Shown: one piece after another, positions 42,532-52,192 of the stretch
Layout: the number at the start of each line of letters is the position of its first letter
Numbering within the stretch: position 1 is the stretch's first letter
Assembly: GCF_021531315.1 (NCBI RefSeq)
Contig: NZ_JAFBIQ010000015.1
Span: 1 to 54,584 of the forward strand
Length of the DNA stretch: 54,584 nucleotides
Direction of reading: 5' to 3'
Source of the DNA: Oscillibacter valericigenes
Lineage (GTDB): Bacteria > Bacillota > Clostridia > Oscillospirales > Oscillospiraceae
Notes under the pieces: generated by a model
Seen by the model: only the letters and a program-made list of their open reading frames with translations
Told to the model about the DNA's origin: nothing
Database searches by the model: none
Translations under genes and position numbers: made by a program

Positions 42532-43356
42532 ATGATGCCGTTTGATGAAAAGGATCTCCGACTGCTCAGCGACGTGCTGCCGAACATCTCCTCGCAGCTC
42601 CGCTCGTCGATGGCGAGCGTGTTTGCCGCGGCGAACCGCATTGCGCCGGCAAGTGCGCGCGAAAACGATCCCGCGCTGGATCAAAGCGCGGCCGTTCTCA
42701 CCATGAGCTGCCACCAGATCCTGCGCCTCGTGGGCAACCTCTCCGCTGTGAGCGAGCTGGTGCAGAGGGAGCGCTTTGCGCTGCAAAACGATGATATTGT
42801 CGGCTTTTGCCGCGCCCTGTACGAGCGCGCGGAGCCGCTTTTTGACCTGTGCGGCGTTGCGCTGCGCTTTTCCGCCGACCGCGAGAGCCGTGTCATCGCC
42901 TTCCACGCGCCCATGCTCGAGCGCGCGCTGCTGAACCTGCTCTCTAACGCTTTGAAATTTACGCCCAAGGGCGGTACGGTCAGTCTGCGCGTCAGGTGCG
43001 CCGAACGCTTTGTCCAGCTCATTGTCTCCGACACCGGATGCGGCATCGAGCCGGAGCGCCTCGACCGCATCTTCGAGCGCTATCTGGACACCGAGCGCAT
43101 CGACCCCGTCCCGCATGGGCTCGGCGTGGGGCTGTCGCTGTGCCGGCGCATCGCGCAGGGTCACGGCGGGATGCTCGTGGCGCAGTCCGCCGTCGGCGAG
43201 GGCGCGACCTTCACGCTCTCGCTGCCCAATGTCCGCTCGACCGAGCTTTCGCTGCACGACCGCCGCTATGACTACGCCGGCGGTTATGACCATGTGCTCA
43301 TGGAGCTGAGCGACGCGCTGCCCAGCGGCGCGTTCTTGCAGAAATACCTCGATTAA
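42532..43356 (+). CDS. Histidine kinase-like ATPase lacking the phospho-acceptor His
   Basis: The 274-residue form starts at ATG 42532 with AAGGAAGGA upstream. The C-terminal HATPase is intact: N box 'LLNLLSNALKFTPKGGTV', G1 'DTGCGIEPERLDRIFERY', G2 'GLGVGLSLCRRIAQGHGG'. In the dimerisation helix the expected 'ISHELRTPMAS' pattern reads 'ISSQLRSSMAS', so the acceptor His and the catalytic Glu are replaced by Ser and Gln. There is no membrane segment, sensor domain or adjacent response regulator. It may act as a scaffold, a phosphatase or an ATP-sensing protein rather than a kinase. It is followed 13 bases later by mnmA. Confidence 0.8.
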   Translation: MMPFDEKDLRLLSDVLPNISSQLRSSMASVFAAANRIAPASARENDPALDQSAAVLTMSCHQILRLVGNLSAVSELVQRERFALQNDDIVGFCRALYERAEPLFDLCGVALRFSADRESRVIAFHAPMLERALLNLLSNALKFTPKGGTVSLRVRCAERFVQLIVSDTGCGIEPERLDRIFERYLDTERIDPVPHGLGVGLSLCRRIAQGHGGMLVAQSAVGEGATFTLSLPNVRSTELSLHDRRYDYAGGYDHVLMELSDALPSGAFLQKYLD

Positions 43357-43369
43357 GGAAGAAGACCCT

Positions 43370-44437
43370 ATGGCAAAAATGGTTTTGGTCGGTATGTCCG
43401 GCGGCGTGGACAGCGCCGCCTGCGTGCTCCTGCTGCAAAAGCAGGGCTATGAGGTCGCGGGCGTCACGCTTCGCCTGCACGGCTATAAGGACCGTCCCGG
43501 CACCTGCGGCAGCGCCGACGACATCGAGGAGGCCGCGCGCGTCGCCGCGCAGATGGGCATTTCCCATCAGGTGCTCGACCTGTGCGACATTTTCCGCCGC
43601 GAGGTCATGGAGCATTTTGTCGACGAATACTGCGCGGGCCGCACGCCCAACCCCTGCCTCGACTGCAACCGCGAGCTGAAGTTCGGCGCGATGCTCGACT
43701 GGGCGCTTGCGCGCGGCTTCGATTATGTTTCCACCGGCCACTACGCCCGCGTCGGCTTCGACGCGGCGTCGGGACGGCACCTGCTCCTGCGCGGCGCGGA
43801 CACCCACAAGGATCAGAGCTACGTTCTCTATCAGATGACGCAGCGCCAGCTCGCGCACCTGCTGCTGCCGGTGGGCGAATACAGCAAGGCCGAGATCCGC
43901 GCGCTTGCATCGGACTTCGGCCTTGAAAACGCGCAGAAGCCCGACTCGCAGGACATCTGCTTTGTCCCCGACGGGGACTATGTGCGCTTCCTGCGCGAGT
44001 TCGGCGGTGTCATGCCCGAGCCGGGCGACTTCGTCGATACGAGCGGTCATGTCCTCGGCCGCCACCGCGGGCTGGTCGCCTACACCACCGGCCAGCGCAA
44101 GGGGCTCGGCGTGAGCGCCGACCGCCCGCTCTATGTCCTCTCGAAAAATGCCGAGGACAACACCGTGCTCCTTGGCGACGACGCGGAGCTGTTCTCCGCG
44201 GCGCTGCTCGCCGCGCGCGTGAACTGGATCGTCACGCCGCCGACGGAGCCGCTGCGCGTCACCGCCAAAACGCGATATTCACAGGTTGAGAGCGCCGCGA
44301 CCGTCACGCCGCTCGGCGGCGGCGCGGTCCGCGTGGACTTCGACGGGCCGCAGCGGGCCGTCACCGCCGGTCAGGCCGTGGTCTTTTATTGCGGCAATGT
44401 CGTTGTCGGCGGCGCGACGATCGAGCGCGCCCTATAA
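43370..44437 (+). CDS. mnmA: tRNA-specific 2-thiouridylase MnmA
   Basis: This 355-residue protein has the PP-loop 'GMSGGVDSAACVLLLQ', the first catalytic Cys in 'PNPCLDCNRELKFG', the second in 'DSQDICFVPDGDY', and 'GHYARVGFD' and 'DQSYVLYQM'. It inserts sulfur at U34 of tRNA-Lys, tRNA-Glu and tRNA-Gln; genes for tRNA-Lys(TTT) and tRNA-Gln(TTG) lie elsewhere in this window. It is probably co-transcribed with the upstream kinase-like gene. Confidence 0.97.
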   Translation: MAKMVLVGMSGGVDSAACVLLLQKQGYEVAGVTLRLHGYKDRPGTCGSADDIEEAARVAAQMGISHQVLDLCDIFRREVMEHFVDEYCAGRTPNPCLDCNRELKFGAMLDWALARGFDYVSTGHYARVGFDAASGRHLLLRGADTHKDQSYVLYQMTQRQLAHLLLPVGEYSKAEIRALASDFGLENAQKPDSQDICFVPDGDYVRFLREFGGVMPEPGDFVDTSGHVLGRHRGLVAYTTGQRKGLGVSADRPLYVLSKNAEDNTVLLGDDAELFSAALLAARVNWIVTPPTEPLRVTAKTRYSQVESAATVTPLGGGAVRVDFDGPQRAVTAGQAVVFYCGNVVVGGATIERAL

Positions 44438-44448
44438 AAACGAAAAAC

Positions 44449-44489
44449 GCTCCGCCTGCGTTCCTGCCTTGAAACGCGCGGAGCTTTTC
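44449..44489 (+). terminator. Terminator after mnmA
   Basis: GCTCCGC (44449-44455) pairs with GCGGAGC (44478-44484), extended by inner GCGT/ACGC, and is followed by TTTTCT. Confidence 0.75.
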
Positions 44490-44493
44490 TCGC

Positions 44494-44571
44494 TTAGCGG
44501 TCGCTGACGAACCAGTCGTCGACAAAGATCATATCGTCCACATCACCGAGGACGCCCTGCCACTCTCTCAT
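44494..44571 (-). CDS. Possible 25-residue microprotein
   Basis: An ATG (44571) with a strong GGGAGGTG ribosome-binding site opens 25 codons: 'MREWQGVLGDVDDMIF' then 'VDDWFVSDR' and TAA. The peptide is acidic, with three Trp/Phe-containing segments. It is divergent from the XRE membrane-regulator gene. Coding is supported only by the ribosome-binding site and the clean stop. It may be a small regulatory or signalling peptide. Confidence 0.4.
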   Translation of the reverse strand: MREWQGVLGDVDDMIFVDDWFVSDR

Positions 44572-44687
44572 ACGCTCACCTCCCTCTGCGCAATACCATG
44601 CAGTATATGCGCGCGGGGGTGAAATGTTGCACGAAAAAGGGCAAAGGAAACCATTGGTTGACAAAACGAAACACCCGGTTGGTGGCG

Positions 44688-44704
44688 CAAAACGGCCCGT
44701 TTTG
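44688..44704. promoter_or_regulatory. 17-bp palindrome upstream of the XRE regulator
   Basis: CAAAACGG and CCGTTTTG surround a single C. The palindrome abuts a possible -10 (TATGCT, 44706-44711) and lies 38 bases before the start codon, a likely autoregulatory operator. Confidence 0.55.
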
Positions 44705-44741
44705 CTATGCTGGGGCCATCAAAGCAAAGGAGAAAGCGCCC

Positions 44742-46025
44742 ATGAAGCTATGTGAAAAACTCTATGAGCTCCGCCGCGCGGCGGGTCTCTCGCAGGAGGA
44801 GCTGGCGGAAAAGCTGAGCGTCTCCCGTCAGGCCGTTTCCAAGTGGGAGAACGGCGCGGCACAGCCCGAGCTGAGTAAGCTCGTGGAGCTCAGCCGCCTC
44901 TACGGCGTGAGCGTCGACGAGCTGCTGAGCCTTGAAGAGGCCGAAAAAGCCGAGACGGGGCCGGACGCCCCCGCCGATACCACCGCACCGGCACAGCCGC
45001 CGTCGGGCGCTTCCGCGCCGAAGAAAACGCTGCGCCGGAAGCTTATCCTCGGCACAGCGGCGGCCTGCCTTGCCCTCGCCGTCGGCCTGGCACTCTACAA
45101 TAACCACCGCGTCAAGCAGCTCGAGTGGCAGGTCGGCTCTCTGCAATCACAGATCATGAGCGTGCAGTCCAGCCTTTCCTCGCAGATCGCGGGCATCAGC
45201 AGCTCCGTGCGCGACGCAATGGAGGAGAGCGCCACCCTGACCGCGCAGTTCGACTACAACGCCAAGAAATTTGACCTCAAGGACTACACCTGCACCGTCG
45301 CCTTCTCGCTCCAGCCCAAGGCGGTGCAGGACGATCTCGCCATCTCGCTCCGCCTGCGTTCGCTCGCGCCGGGCGGCGATACCACCGCCGTCGAGCTGGT
45401 GCGCGACGAGTACGATGTCTATCGCGGCGAGGCCGTCCTCTCGATGAACGACAACGGCTTTGAGGCCACCGCCGCCTACGATATCGGCGGCGAGCGCCGG
45501 CTTGAGACGATTCGCGACCTGCCCGGCTTTGCCGACGAGGCGCTGCCGAAGCTCTATGAGGATCTTTCCTTCGGCTATGTCCTCAGCCGTTCCTATTCCG
45601 GCTCGGACATCCGATGCAGCATCAAGGGCTGGGAGGACGAGGACCACCGCACCGCAAACCTCTACCTCGGTGCCTACGACGCCGCCGTGAAGTCCGCGCG
45701 GCTCGACTATCTGGTGGACGGAAAGAGCGCCGCGCAAAGCACGCTCCGGTTCATGGAGGTCGACGACGAACGCTCCGCCGTACAGTGGTGGATCAGCGAC
45801 ATTCCCGATGAGAGCACCGCCGGCGTTTACAGCATCTATGGCGCAGAGGGCGTGGAATTTGGCCTTCCCTACGGTGCGGAGCTTCGGGTCGTATTCCATG
45901 CGGAGCTGACCGACGGCACGCGGCTCTCGGCGATGCTCACGCGCGAGATAATGCCCTCCGCCAACAACAGCGCCGACGGCGAGAGCGAGTCGACGGCCAT
46001 GCCCGTCATTTTGACCGAAGATTGA
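44742..46025 (+). CDS. XRE-family regulator with membrane anchor and large extracytoplasmic domain
   Basis: The 427-residue form starts at ATG 44742 with AAGGAG upstream. Residues 1-65 are an XRE helix-turn-helix ('LSQEELAEKLSVSRQAVSKW', 'VSVDELLSLEEAE'). An Ala/Pro-rich linker follows, then a transmembrane helix at about 105-120 ('LILGTAAACLALAVGLALY'), a short coiled coil ('QLEWQVGSLQSQIMSVQSSL') and about 270 residues outside the cell with no family I recognise. This single-chain membrane regulator layout is common in Clostridia. The signal it senses is unknown. Confidence 0.85.
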   Translation: MKLCEKLYELRRAAGLSQEELAEKLSVSRQAVSKWENGAAQPELSKLVELSRLYGVSVDELLSLEEAEKAETGPDAPADTTAPAQPPSGASAPKKTLRRKLILGTAAACLALAVGLALYNNHRVKQLEWQVGSLQSQIMSVQSSLSSQIAGISSSVRDAMEESATLTAQFDYNAKKFDLKDYTCTVAFSLQPKAVQDDLAISLRLRSLAPGGDTTAVELVRDEYDVYRGEAVLSMNDNGFEATAAYDIGGERRLETIRDLPGFADEALPKLYEDLSFGYVLSRSYSGSDIRCSIKGWEDEDHRTANLYLGAYDAAVKSARLDYLVDGKSAAQSTLRFMEVDDERSAVQWWISDIPDESTAGVYSIYGAEGVEFGLPYGAELRVVFHAELTDGTRLSAMLTREIMPSANNSADGESESTAMPVILTED

Positions 46026-46059
46026 GCGCGCCGCCTCGTTCGGCTCGCCAATATAGCTC

Positions 46060-46088
46060 TTGCGGGATCGTCCTTTTTTGACTATAAT
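46060..46088 (+). promoter_or_regulatory. Promoter of the queT-like gene
   Basis: TTGCGG at 46060-46065, a 17-bp spacer and TATAAT at 46083-46088. The remaining 38 bases to the start codon show no preQ1 riboswitch pattern. Confidence 0.75.
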
Positions 46089-46126
46089 GGGGTGCCGATA
46101 CCTCTCCCAAGAAAGGAACTCTCTTT

Positions 46127-46621
46127 ATGGACCTGCAATTCACCCCCCGCGATCTCGCCCGCGCCGCCGTCATCACGGCGGCCTACGCCGCCCTCGCGTG
46201 GCTTTCCAATGTCTTTGGCCTCGCCTTTCCCTCGATTCAGTTTCGCCTGAGCGAGGCGCTGTGCGTGCTGCCCTGCCGCGACCGGCGGGCGGCGGTCCCC
46301 GGGCTTGCCGCGGGCTGCCTGATCACCAACCTGCTCAGCCCCTACGGGCTGCTCGATTTGGTCATCGGTACGCTCGCAACGCTCCTTGCCGCCCTTTGGT
46401 CCGGCCGCTGCCGCAGCGCGTGGACCGCCGCCGTGCCGCCGGTCGTGTGCAACGCCCTGATCGTCGGCGCGATGCTCGCGTGGCAGGTCACAGGCTTCTC
46501 CGCCGCCTTTGCAGGGCTGTTCGCCTACAACGCGCTGACGGTCGGCGCGGGCGAGGCCGCCGTATGCTTTCTGCTCGGCGTTCCTCTGCTGCACGCGCTG
46601 GAAAAACGCGCCCTTGTGTAA
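46127..46621 (+). CDS. queT: QueT-family transporter (queuosine precursor ECF S component)
   Basis: This 164-residue membrane protein has about five helices. 'LARAAVITAAYAALAWLSN', 'IQFRLSEALCVLPC', 'GCLITNLLSPYGLLDLVIGT' and 'NALTVGAGEAAVCFLLGVPL' match the QueT family. Members are S components of ECF transporters for queuosine precursors and need the shared EcfA/EcfT module encoded elsewhere. The substrate is inferred from family. Confidence 0.9.
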   Translation: MDLQFTPRDLARAAVITAAYAALAWLSNVFGLAFPSIQFRLSEALCVLPCRDRRAAVPGLAAGCLITNLLSPYGLLDLVIGTLATLLAALWSGRCRSAWTAAVPPVVCNALIVGAMLAWQVTGFSAAFAGLFAYNALTVGAGEAAVCFLLGVPLLHALEKRALV

Positions 46622-46636
46622 ATACCCTTCGGAAAA

Positions 46637-46675
46637 ACGGCGTTATTTGCGCGCAAGCCGCGCAAATAACGCCGT
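46637..46675. terminator. 17-bp perfect palindrome between queT and metG
   Basis: The arms at 46637-46653 and 46659-46675 are perfectly complementary around a 5-nt loop. A T tract is absent (ACCTCTTGC follows), so termination would depend on the stem alone. It immediately precedes the metG promoter. Confidence 0.65.
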
Positions 46676-46680
46676 ACCTC

Positions 46681-46710
46681 TTGCAAAAAAGCCTTCAAAT
46701 GTGCTAAACT
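46681..46710 (+). promoter_or_regulatory. Promoter of metG-tatD
   Basis: TTGCAA at 46681-46686, an 18-bp spacer and TAAACT at 46705-46710, 56 bases before the metG start. Confidence 0.65.
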
Positions 46711-46766
46711 AAAAAGAATTATGCCCCGCTTTCATTCGGCGCGGGCAGGAAAAGAGGAAATCACCC

Positions 46767-48731
46767 ATGGAACAGAAACGCTTTTATATCACCACCCCCA
46801 TCTACTACCCCTCGGACAAGCTGCACATCGGCCACACCTACTGCACCGTGGCGACCGACGCGATGGCGCGCTACAAGCGCCTGACCGGCTACGAGGTCAT
46901 GTTCCTCACCGGAACGGACGAGCACGGCCAGAAGATCGAGGACAAGGCCAAGGCCGCAGGCGTCACCCCGCAGCAGTTCGTCGATAATATCGTCTGCGGC
47001 GAGAAGGGCATTCTCGACCTGTGGAAGCTGATGAACATTTCCAACGACCGCTTCATCCGCACCACCGACGATTACCATGTCGCCGCCGTGCAGAAGATCT
47101 TCAAGAAGATGCACGACAAGGGCGACATCTATAAGGGAAAGTATATCGGCAAATACTGCAAGCCCTGCGAGAGCTTTTGGACGGAGAGCCAGCTTGTCGA
47201 CGGCAAGTGCCCCGACTGCGGCCGCGAGGTCGAGGACGCGGAGGAGGAGGCTTACTTCTTCAAGCTCTCCAAGTACGCCGACCGTGTGCAGCACCTTTTG
47301 GAGGACACCGATTTCCTTCAGCCCGCCAGCCGCGTGAACGAGATGGTCAACAACTTCATCAAGCCCGGTCTCGAGGACCTCTGCGTTTCCCGCACCAGCT
47401 TCACTTGGGGCGTTCCCGTAGACTTCGATCCCGGCCATGTGGTCTATGTCTGGGTGGACGCGCTCTTTAACTACTGCACCGCGCTCGGCTTCATGAACGA
47501 AAAGTATCACGATTACGATAAGTTCTGGCCTGCCGATGTCCACTTCGTCGGCAAGGAGATCGTCCGTTTCCACTCCATCATCTGGCCCGCCATGCTCATG
47601 AGCATGGAAATGCCGCTGCCGAAGCATGTCTACGGCCACGGCTGGCTGGTGATGGACGGCGGCAAGATGAGTAAATCCAAGGGCAATGTCGTCGACCCCT
47701 ATGTGCTCGCCGAGCGCTTCGGCGTGGACGCGCTGCGCTTCTTCCTGCTGCGCACCTTCCCCTTCGGCTCGGACGGCAATTTCTCCAATGAGCTGCTCAT
47801 CAACACCATCAATGTCGACCTCGCCAACGACCTCGGCAACCTTGTCTCCCGCACGACCGCGATGGTCGAGAAATATTTCGGCGGCACCCTGCCGGTCGAG
47901 CGCGCCGAGGGCGAGTTTGACGCCGAGCTCATCGCCGCCGCCACCGCGCTGCGCGGCAGGTACGAAGCCGAGATGGAGAAATTCCAGTTTCAGAACGGTC
48001 TGGAGGCTGTGTTCAAGGTCATTCAGCGCGCGAACAAGTATATCGACGAGACCGCACCGTGGGTGCTCGCCAAGGACGAGGCCAACCGCGCGCGCCTTGC
48101 GAGCGTGATGTATAACCTGCTTGAGACCGTCCGCATCTGCACCATCCTGCTCACGCCCTTCATACCCGACTCCTGCGAGAAGATCTTCGCGCGCCTCGGC
48201 GCAGCGGAGGACTGCCGCGACTGGGACAGCGCTGCCGAGTGGGGCCGCTTGAGCGCGGGCGTCACCGTCTGCAAGGGCGAGGCTATCTTCCCGCGCATCG
48301 ACATGGAAAAGGCCCTCGCCGAGCTTGAGGCCATTCAGGAGGCGCAGAAAAAGGCCGCGCTCCCCGCAATGGAATTTGAGCCGCAGAGCGAGGAAACGGT
48401 CGATTTCGACACCTTCTGCAAGTCTGACTTCCGCGCCGTCAAGGTCAAGGCCTGCGAGGCGGTGAAAAAGAGCGATAAGCTCCTGCGCTTCACGCTCGAC
48501 GACGGCACCGGCACAGACCGCCAGATCCTCTCCGGCATCCGCAAGTTCTACAAGCCGGAGCAGCTCGTCGGCAAGACGCTCGTCGCCATCGTCAACCTCC
48601 CCCCGCGCAAGATGATGGGGCTTGAGAGCTGCGGCATGCTGCTCTCCGCCGTCCACACCGAAAAGGGGCAGGAGGTTCTGAACCTCGTCATGGTGGACGA
48701 CAAGATCCCCGCCGGCGCAAAGCTCTGCTGA
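46767..48731 (+). CDS. metG: Methionyl-tRNA synthetase
   Basis: This 654-residue class I synthetase has the HIGH motif in 'PSDKLHIGHTYCTV', a zinc knuckle ('KYCKPCESFW', 'GKCPDCG'), and 'KMSKSKGNVVDPY' (the KMSKS loop). The C-terminal tRNA-binding EMAP/Trbp111-like domain ('FRAVKVKACEAVKKSDKLLR', 'NLPPRKMMGLESCGMLL') is fused, giving the full-length dimeric form. It charges tRNA-Met. Its stop codon overlaps the tatD start by one base. Confidence 0.97.
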   Translation: MEQKRFYITTPIYYPSDKLHIGHTYCTVATDAMARYKRLTGYEVMFLTGTDEHGQKIEDKAKAAGVTPQQFVDNIVCGEKGILDLWKLMNISNDRFIRTTDDYHVAAVQKIFKKMHDKGDIYKGKYIGKYCKPCESFWTESQLVDGKCPDCGREVEDAEEEAYFFKLSKYADRVQHLLEDTDFLQPASRVNEMVNNFIKPGLEDLCVSRTSFTWGVPVDFDPGHVVYVWVDALFNYCTALGFMNEKYHDYDKFWPADVHFVGKEIVRFHSIIWPAMLMSMEMPLPKHVYGHGWLVMDGGKMSKSKGNVVDPYVLAERFGVDALRFFLLRTFPFGSDGNFSNELLINTINVDLANDLGNLVSRTTAMVEKYFGGTLPVERAEGEFDAELIAAATALRGRYEAEMEKFQFQNGLEAVFKVIQRANKYIDETAPWVLAKDEANRARLASVMYNLLETVRICTILLTPFIPDSCEKIFARLGAAEDCRDWDSAAEWGRLSAGVTVCKGEAIFPRIDMEKALAELEAIQEAQKKAALPAMEFEPQSEETVDFDTFCKSDFRAVKVKACEAVKKSDKLLRFTLDDGTGTDRQILSGIRKFYKPEQLVGKTLVAIVNLPPRKMMGLESCGMLLSAVHTEKGQEVLNLVMVDDKIPAGAKLC

Positions 48732-49501
48732 TGGCTCTGCTCTTTGATACCCACGCCCATTACGACGACGAGGCGTTCGACGCCGACCGCGACGCGCTGC
48801 TCGCCGCCATGCCCGGAAGCGGCGTCGGGCTGATCCTCGACCCCGGCTGCGACCTTGAGTCCTCCCGCCGCGCGGTGGAGCTGGCGGAAAAATACCCCCA
48901 TGTCTATGCCGCCGTCGGCTGGCATCCCGAAAACTGCGCACCCTACACCGAGGCGAGCCTCGATGTGCTGCGTCAATGGGCGCAAAGCCCCAAGGTCGTC
49001 GCCATCGGCGAGATCGGGCTGGACTATTACTGGGAGCAGAACCCGCCGCGCGAATGGCAGCAGAAGGTCCTGCGCGACCAGCTCGCGCTCGCGCGGGAGC
49101 TGGACCTCCCCGTCATCATCCACGACCGCGACGCCCATGCCGACAGCCTTGCCATCGTGCAGGAATTCCCGACCGCGCGCGGCGTGTTCCACTGCTTTTC
49201 CGGCAGCGTCGAAATGGCGCGCGAGCTTTTAAAGCGCGGCTGGTATCTCGGCTTCGACGGCCCCGTGACCTACAAAAACGCCCGCAAAACGGTCGAGGTC
49301 GCGCTCGACTGTCCGCTCGAGCGGATGCTGCTTGAAACGGACAGTCCCTACATGGCGCCCGTCCCTCTGCGCGGCACACGCAACGACTCGCGCAATGTCC
49401 GCCATATCGCGGAGAAGATCGCAGCGCTGCGCGATCTGGACACGGACGCGCTGCTCGCCCTGACCGCCGAGAACGGCAGGCGGCTGTTCGGCATCGAATA
49501 A
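48731..49501 (+). CDS. tatD: TatD-family metal-dependent DNase/hydrolase
   Basis: This 256-residue TIM-barrel protein has the metal ligands of the family: 'FDTHAHYDDEAFD', 'VVAIGEIGLDYYW', 'IIHDRDAHADSL', 'FHCFSGSVEMA' and 'LLETDSPYMAPVP'. TatD proteins are 3'-5' exonucleases, and the yabD-type sits after metG in Firmicutes, as here. It is translationally coupled to metG (TGATG). Confidence 0.95.
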   Translation: MALLFDTHAHYDDEAFDADRDALLAAMPGSGVGLILDPGCDLESSRRAVELAEKYPHVYAAVGWHPENCAPYTEASLDVLRQWAQSPKVVAIGEIGLDYYWEQNPPREWQQKVLRDQLALARELDLPVIIHDRDAHADSLAIVQEFPTARGVFHCFSGSVEMARELLKRGWYLGFDGPVTYKNARKTVEVALDCPLERMLLETDSPYMAPVPLRGTRNDSRNVRHIAEKIAALRDLDTDALLALTAENGRRLFGIE

Positions 49502-49507
49502 ACGCAA

Positions 49508-49540
49508 AAACAGGAACGGCTCCCGCCGTTCCTGTTTTTT
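49508..49540. terminator. Bidirectional terminator between tatD and typA
   Basis: AAACAGGAACGG (49508-49519) pairs with CCGTTCCTGTTT (49526-49537), with T runs on both strands. The two genes converge here. Confidence 0.92.
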
Positions 49541-49548
49541 ATCCTTTT

Positions 49549-51378
<1,830 letters not shown>

Positions 51379-51517
51379 AAGGTATTCTCTCCTTCCTGCC
51401 GGCGGCAGGTGTCTCTGAATAAAGCATATTTGAAATAACCTAAGTAGTATATGCCCTTGTTTGCCCGATTGCAAGGCATTTCGCGGATTTTTTCACTTTT
51501 TTTGCCGGAATGGGGCG

Positions 51518-51546
51518 TTGACAGCGCCGCCGTGATGCGGTACAAT
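51518..51546 (+). promoter_or_regulatory. Promoter of the broken tRNA-Arg
   Basis: TTGACA at 51518-51523, a 17-bp spacer and TACAAT at 51541-51546, 33 bases before the tRNA 5' end. Confidence 0.85.
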
Positions 51547-51578
51547 ACACTCTATGGTTTTACTTTTCCCTGTCATAC

Positions 51579-51619
51579 GCGCCTGTAGCTCAGCTGGATA
51601 GAGCGTCCGCCTCCTAAGG
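51579..51619 (+). pseudogene. tRNA-Arg (CCT), 5' half only
   Basis: The sequence runs from the acceptor 5' strand (GCGCCTG) through the D-arm and anticodon loop CTCCTAA, then leaves the tRNA after AAGG: no anticodon-stem partner, T-arm or 3' acceptor strand follows. The break in the anticodon loop is typical of integration by a tyrosine recombinase. Its strong promoter is intact. Confidence 0.85.
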
Positions 51620-51660
51620 TTGCGTTACAACGGCCACCTCAAAAAAAACTAAATAAGGGA

Positions 51661-51689
51661 TTGCAGTTCGACTTTGATCGGGCTATAAT
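51661..51689 (+). promoter_or_regulatory. Promoter of the intact tRNA-Arg
   Basis: TTGCAG at 51661-51666, a 17-bp spacer and TATAAT at 51684-51689, 14 bases before the mature tRNA 5' end. Confidence 0.8.
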
Positions 51690-51703
51690 CATATATCAGA
51701 CAC

Positions 51704-51780
51704 GTCCATATAGCTCAGCTGGATAGAGCACACGCCTCCTAAGCGTGGGGTCGGAGGTTCAAATCCTCTTATGGACGCCA
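51704..51780 (+). tRNA. tRNA-Arg (CCT), intact
   Basis: Acceptor GTCCATA/TATGGAC, anticodon stem ACGC/GCGT around CTCCTAA (CCT), T-arm GGTTCAAATCC, encoded GCCA end. The acceptor stem differs from that of the broken copy 85 bases upstream, so this is not a rejoined half but a separate gene, probably brought by the element. Confidence 0.93.
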
Positions 51781-51788
51781 GTGAACAA

Positions 51789-51825
51789 CGCCGAAAGCCT
51801 TTGTTTTCAAGGGTTTTCGGCTTTT
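51789..51825 (+). terminator. Terminator after tRNA-Arg
   Basis: GCCGAAA at the left pairs with TTTCGGC at the right, with a second pairing of CCTT/AAGG inside, and is followed by TTTTC. The segment TCAAGGGTTTTCGG also occurs in the tRNA-Ser array at about 21732-21745. Confidence 0.75.
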
Positions 51826-51941
51826 CTTATATAAAAAGCTACGAAAAAGCTCTTTCACTGTATGAGATAAAATTCTACTCCAAAATTTGATTTTTGACAA
51901 CCCCTCCAGAATCGAACGGTTGTTATAAGACAAAATCGCCA

Positions 51942-52032
51942 GCTAATTTTTAGCAGAAAACGGGCTGTTCTTGCTAATGAAAATGCCCTTCCTGCTAATC
52001 AGCCCCAAAATCGTGCCAAAAATCCAGCTAAT
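51942..52032. repeat. GCTAAT direct repeats
   Basis: GCTAAT occurs at 51942, 51973, 51994 and 52027 (spacings 31, 21 and 33), mostly preceded by A/TG or CA. The alternating two-turn/three-turn spacing resembles the TAACGCTCAT array of the other module. It lies upstream of the RepA_N-type gene and may be an origin or operator. No gene is seen in 51826-52192. Confidence 0.6.
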
Positions 52033-52100
52033 CAAAAAAGGCGGATGTTTTGAATACCATGCAGTTATAGCAGATAAAATTAAATATCGTTATGTACATA

Positions 52101-52147
52101 GAGCGTCTATTTGCCCCGCATTGGGGATGGATAGGCGCTCTTTTTTT
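52101..52147 (+). terminator. Terminator/attenuator ahead of the zinc-finger-like gene
   Basis: GAGCGTCTAT (52101-52110) pairs with ATAGGCGCTC (52131-52140, one wobble), enclosing CCCC/GGGG, and is followed by TTTTTTT. Confidence 0.88.
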
Positions 52148-52192
52148 ATGCCCAAACCCATGGGCAAATACAAGAGATTGGAGGTGTTTTAT

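Noticed and set aside
46026..46126. preQ1 riboswitch ahead of queT
   Set aside because: The expected CUAG-type hairpin and A-rich tail of preQ1-I are not present, and the leader is only about 35 nt after the predicted transcription start.
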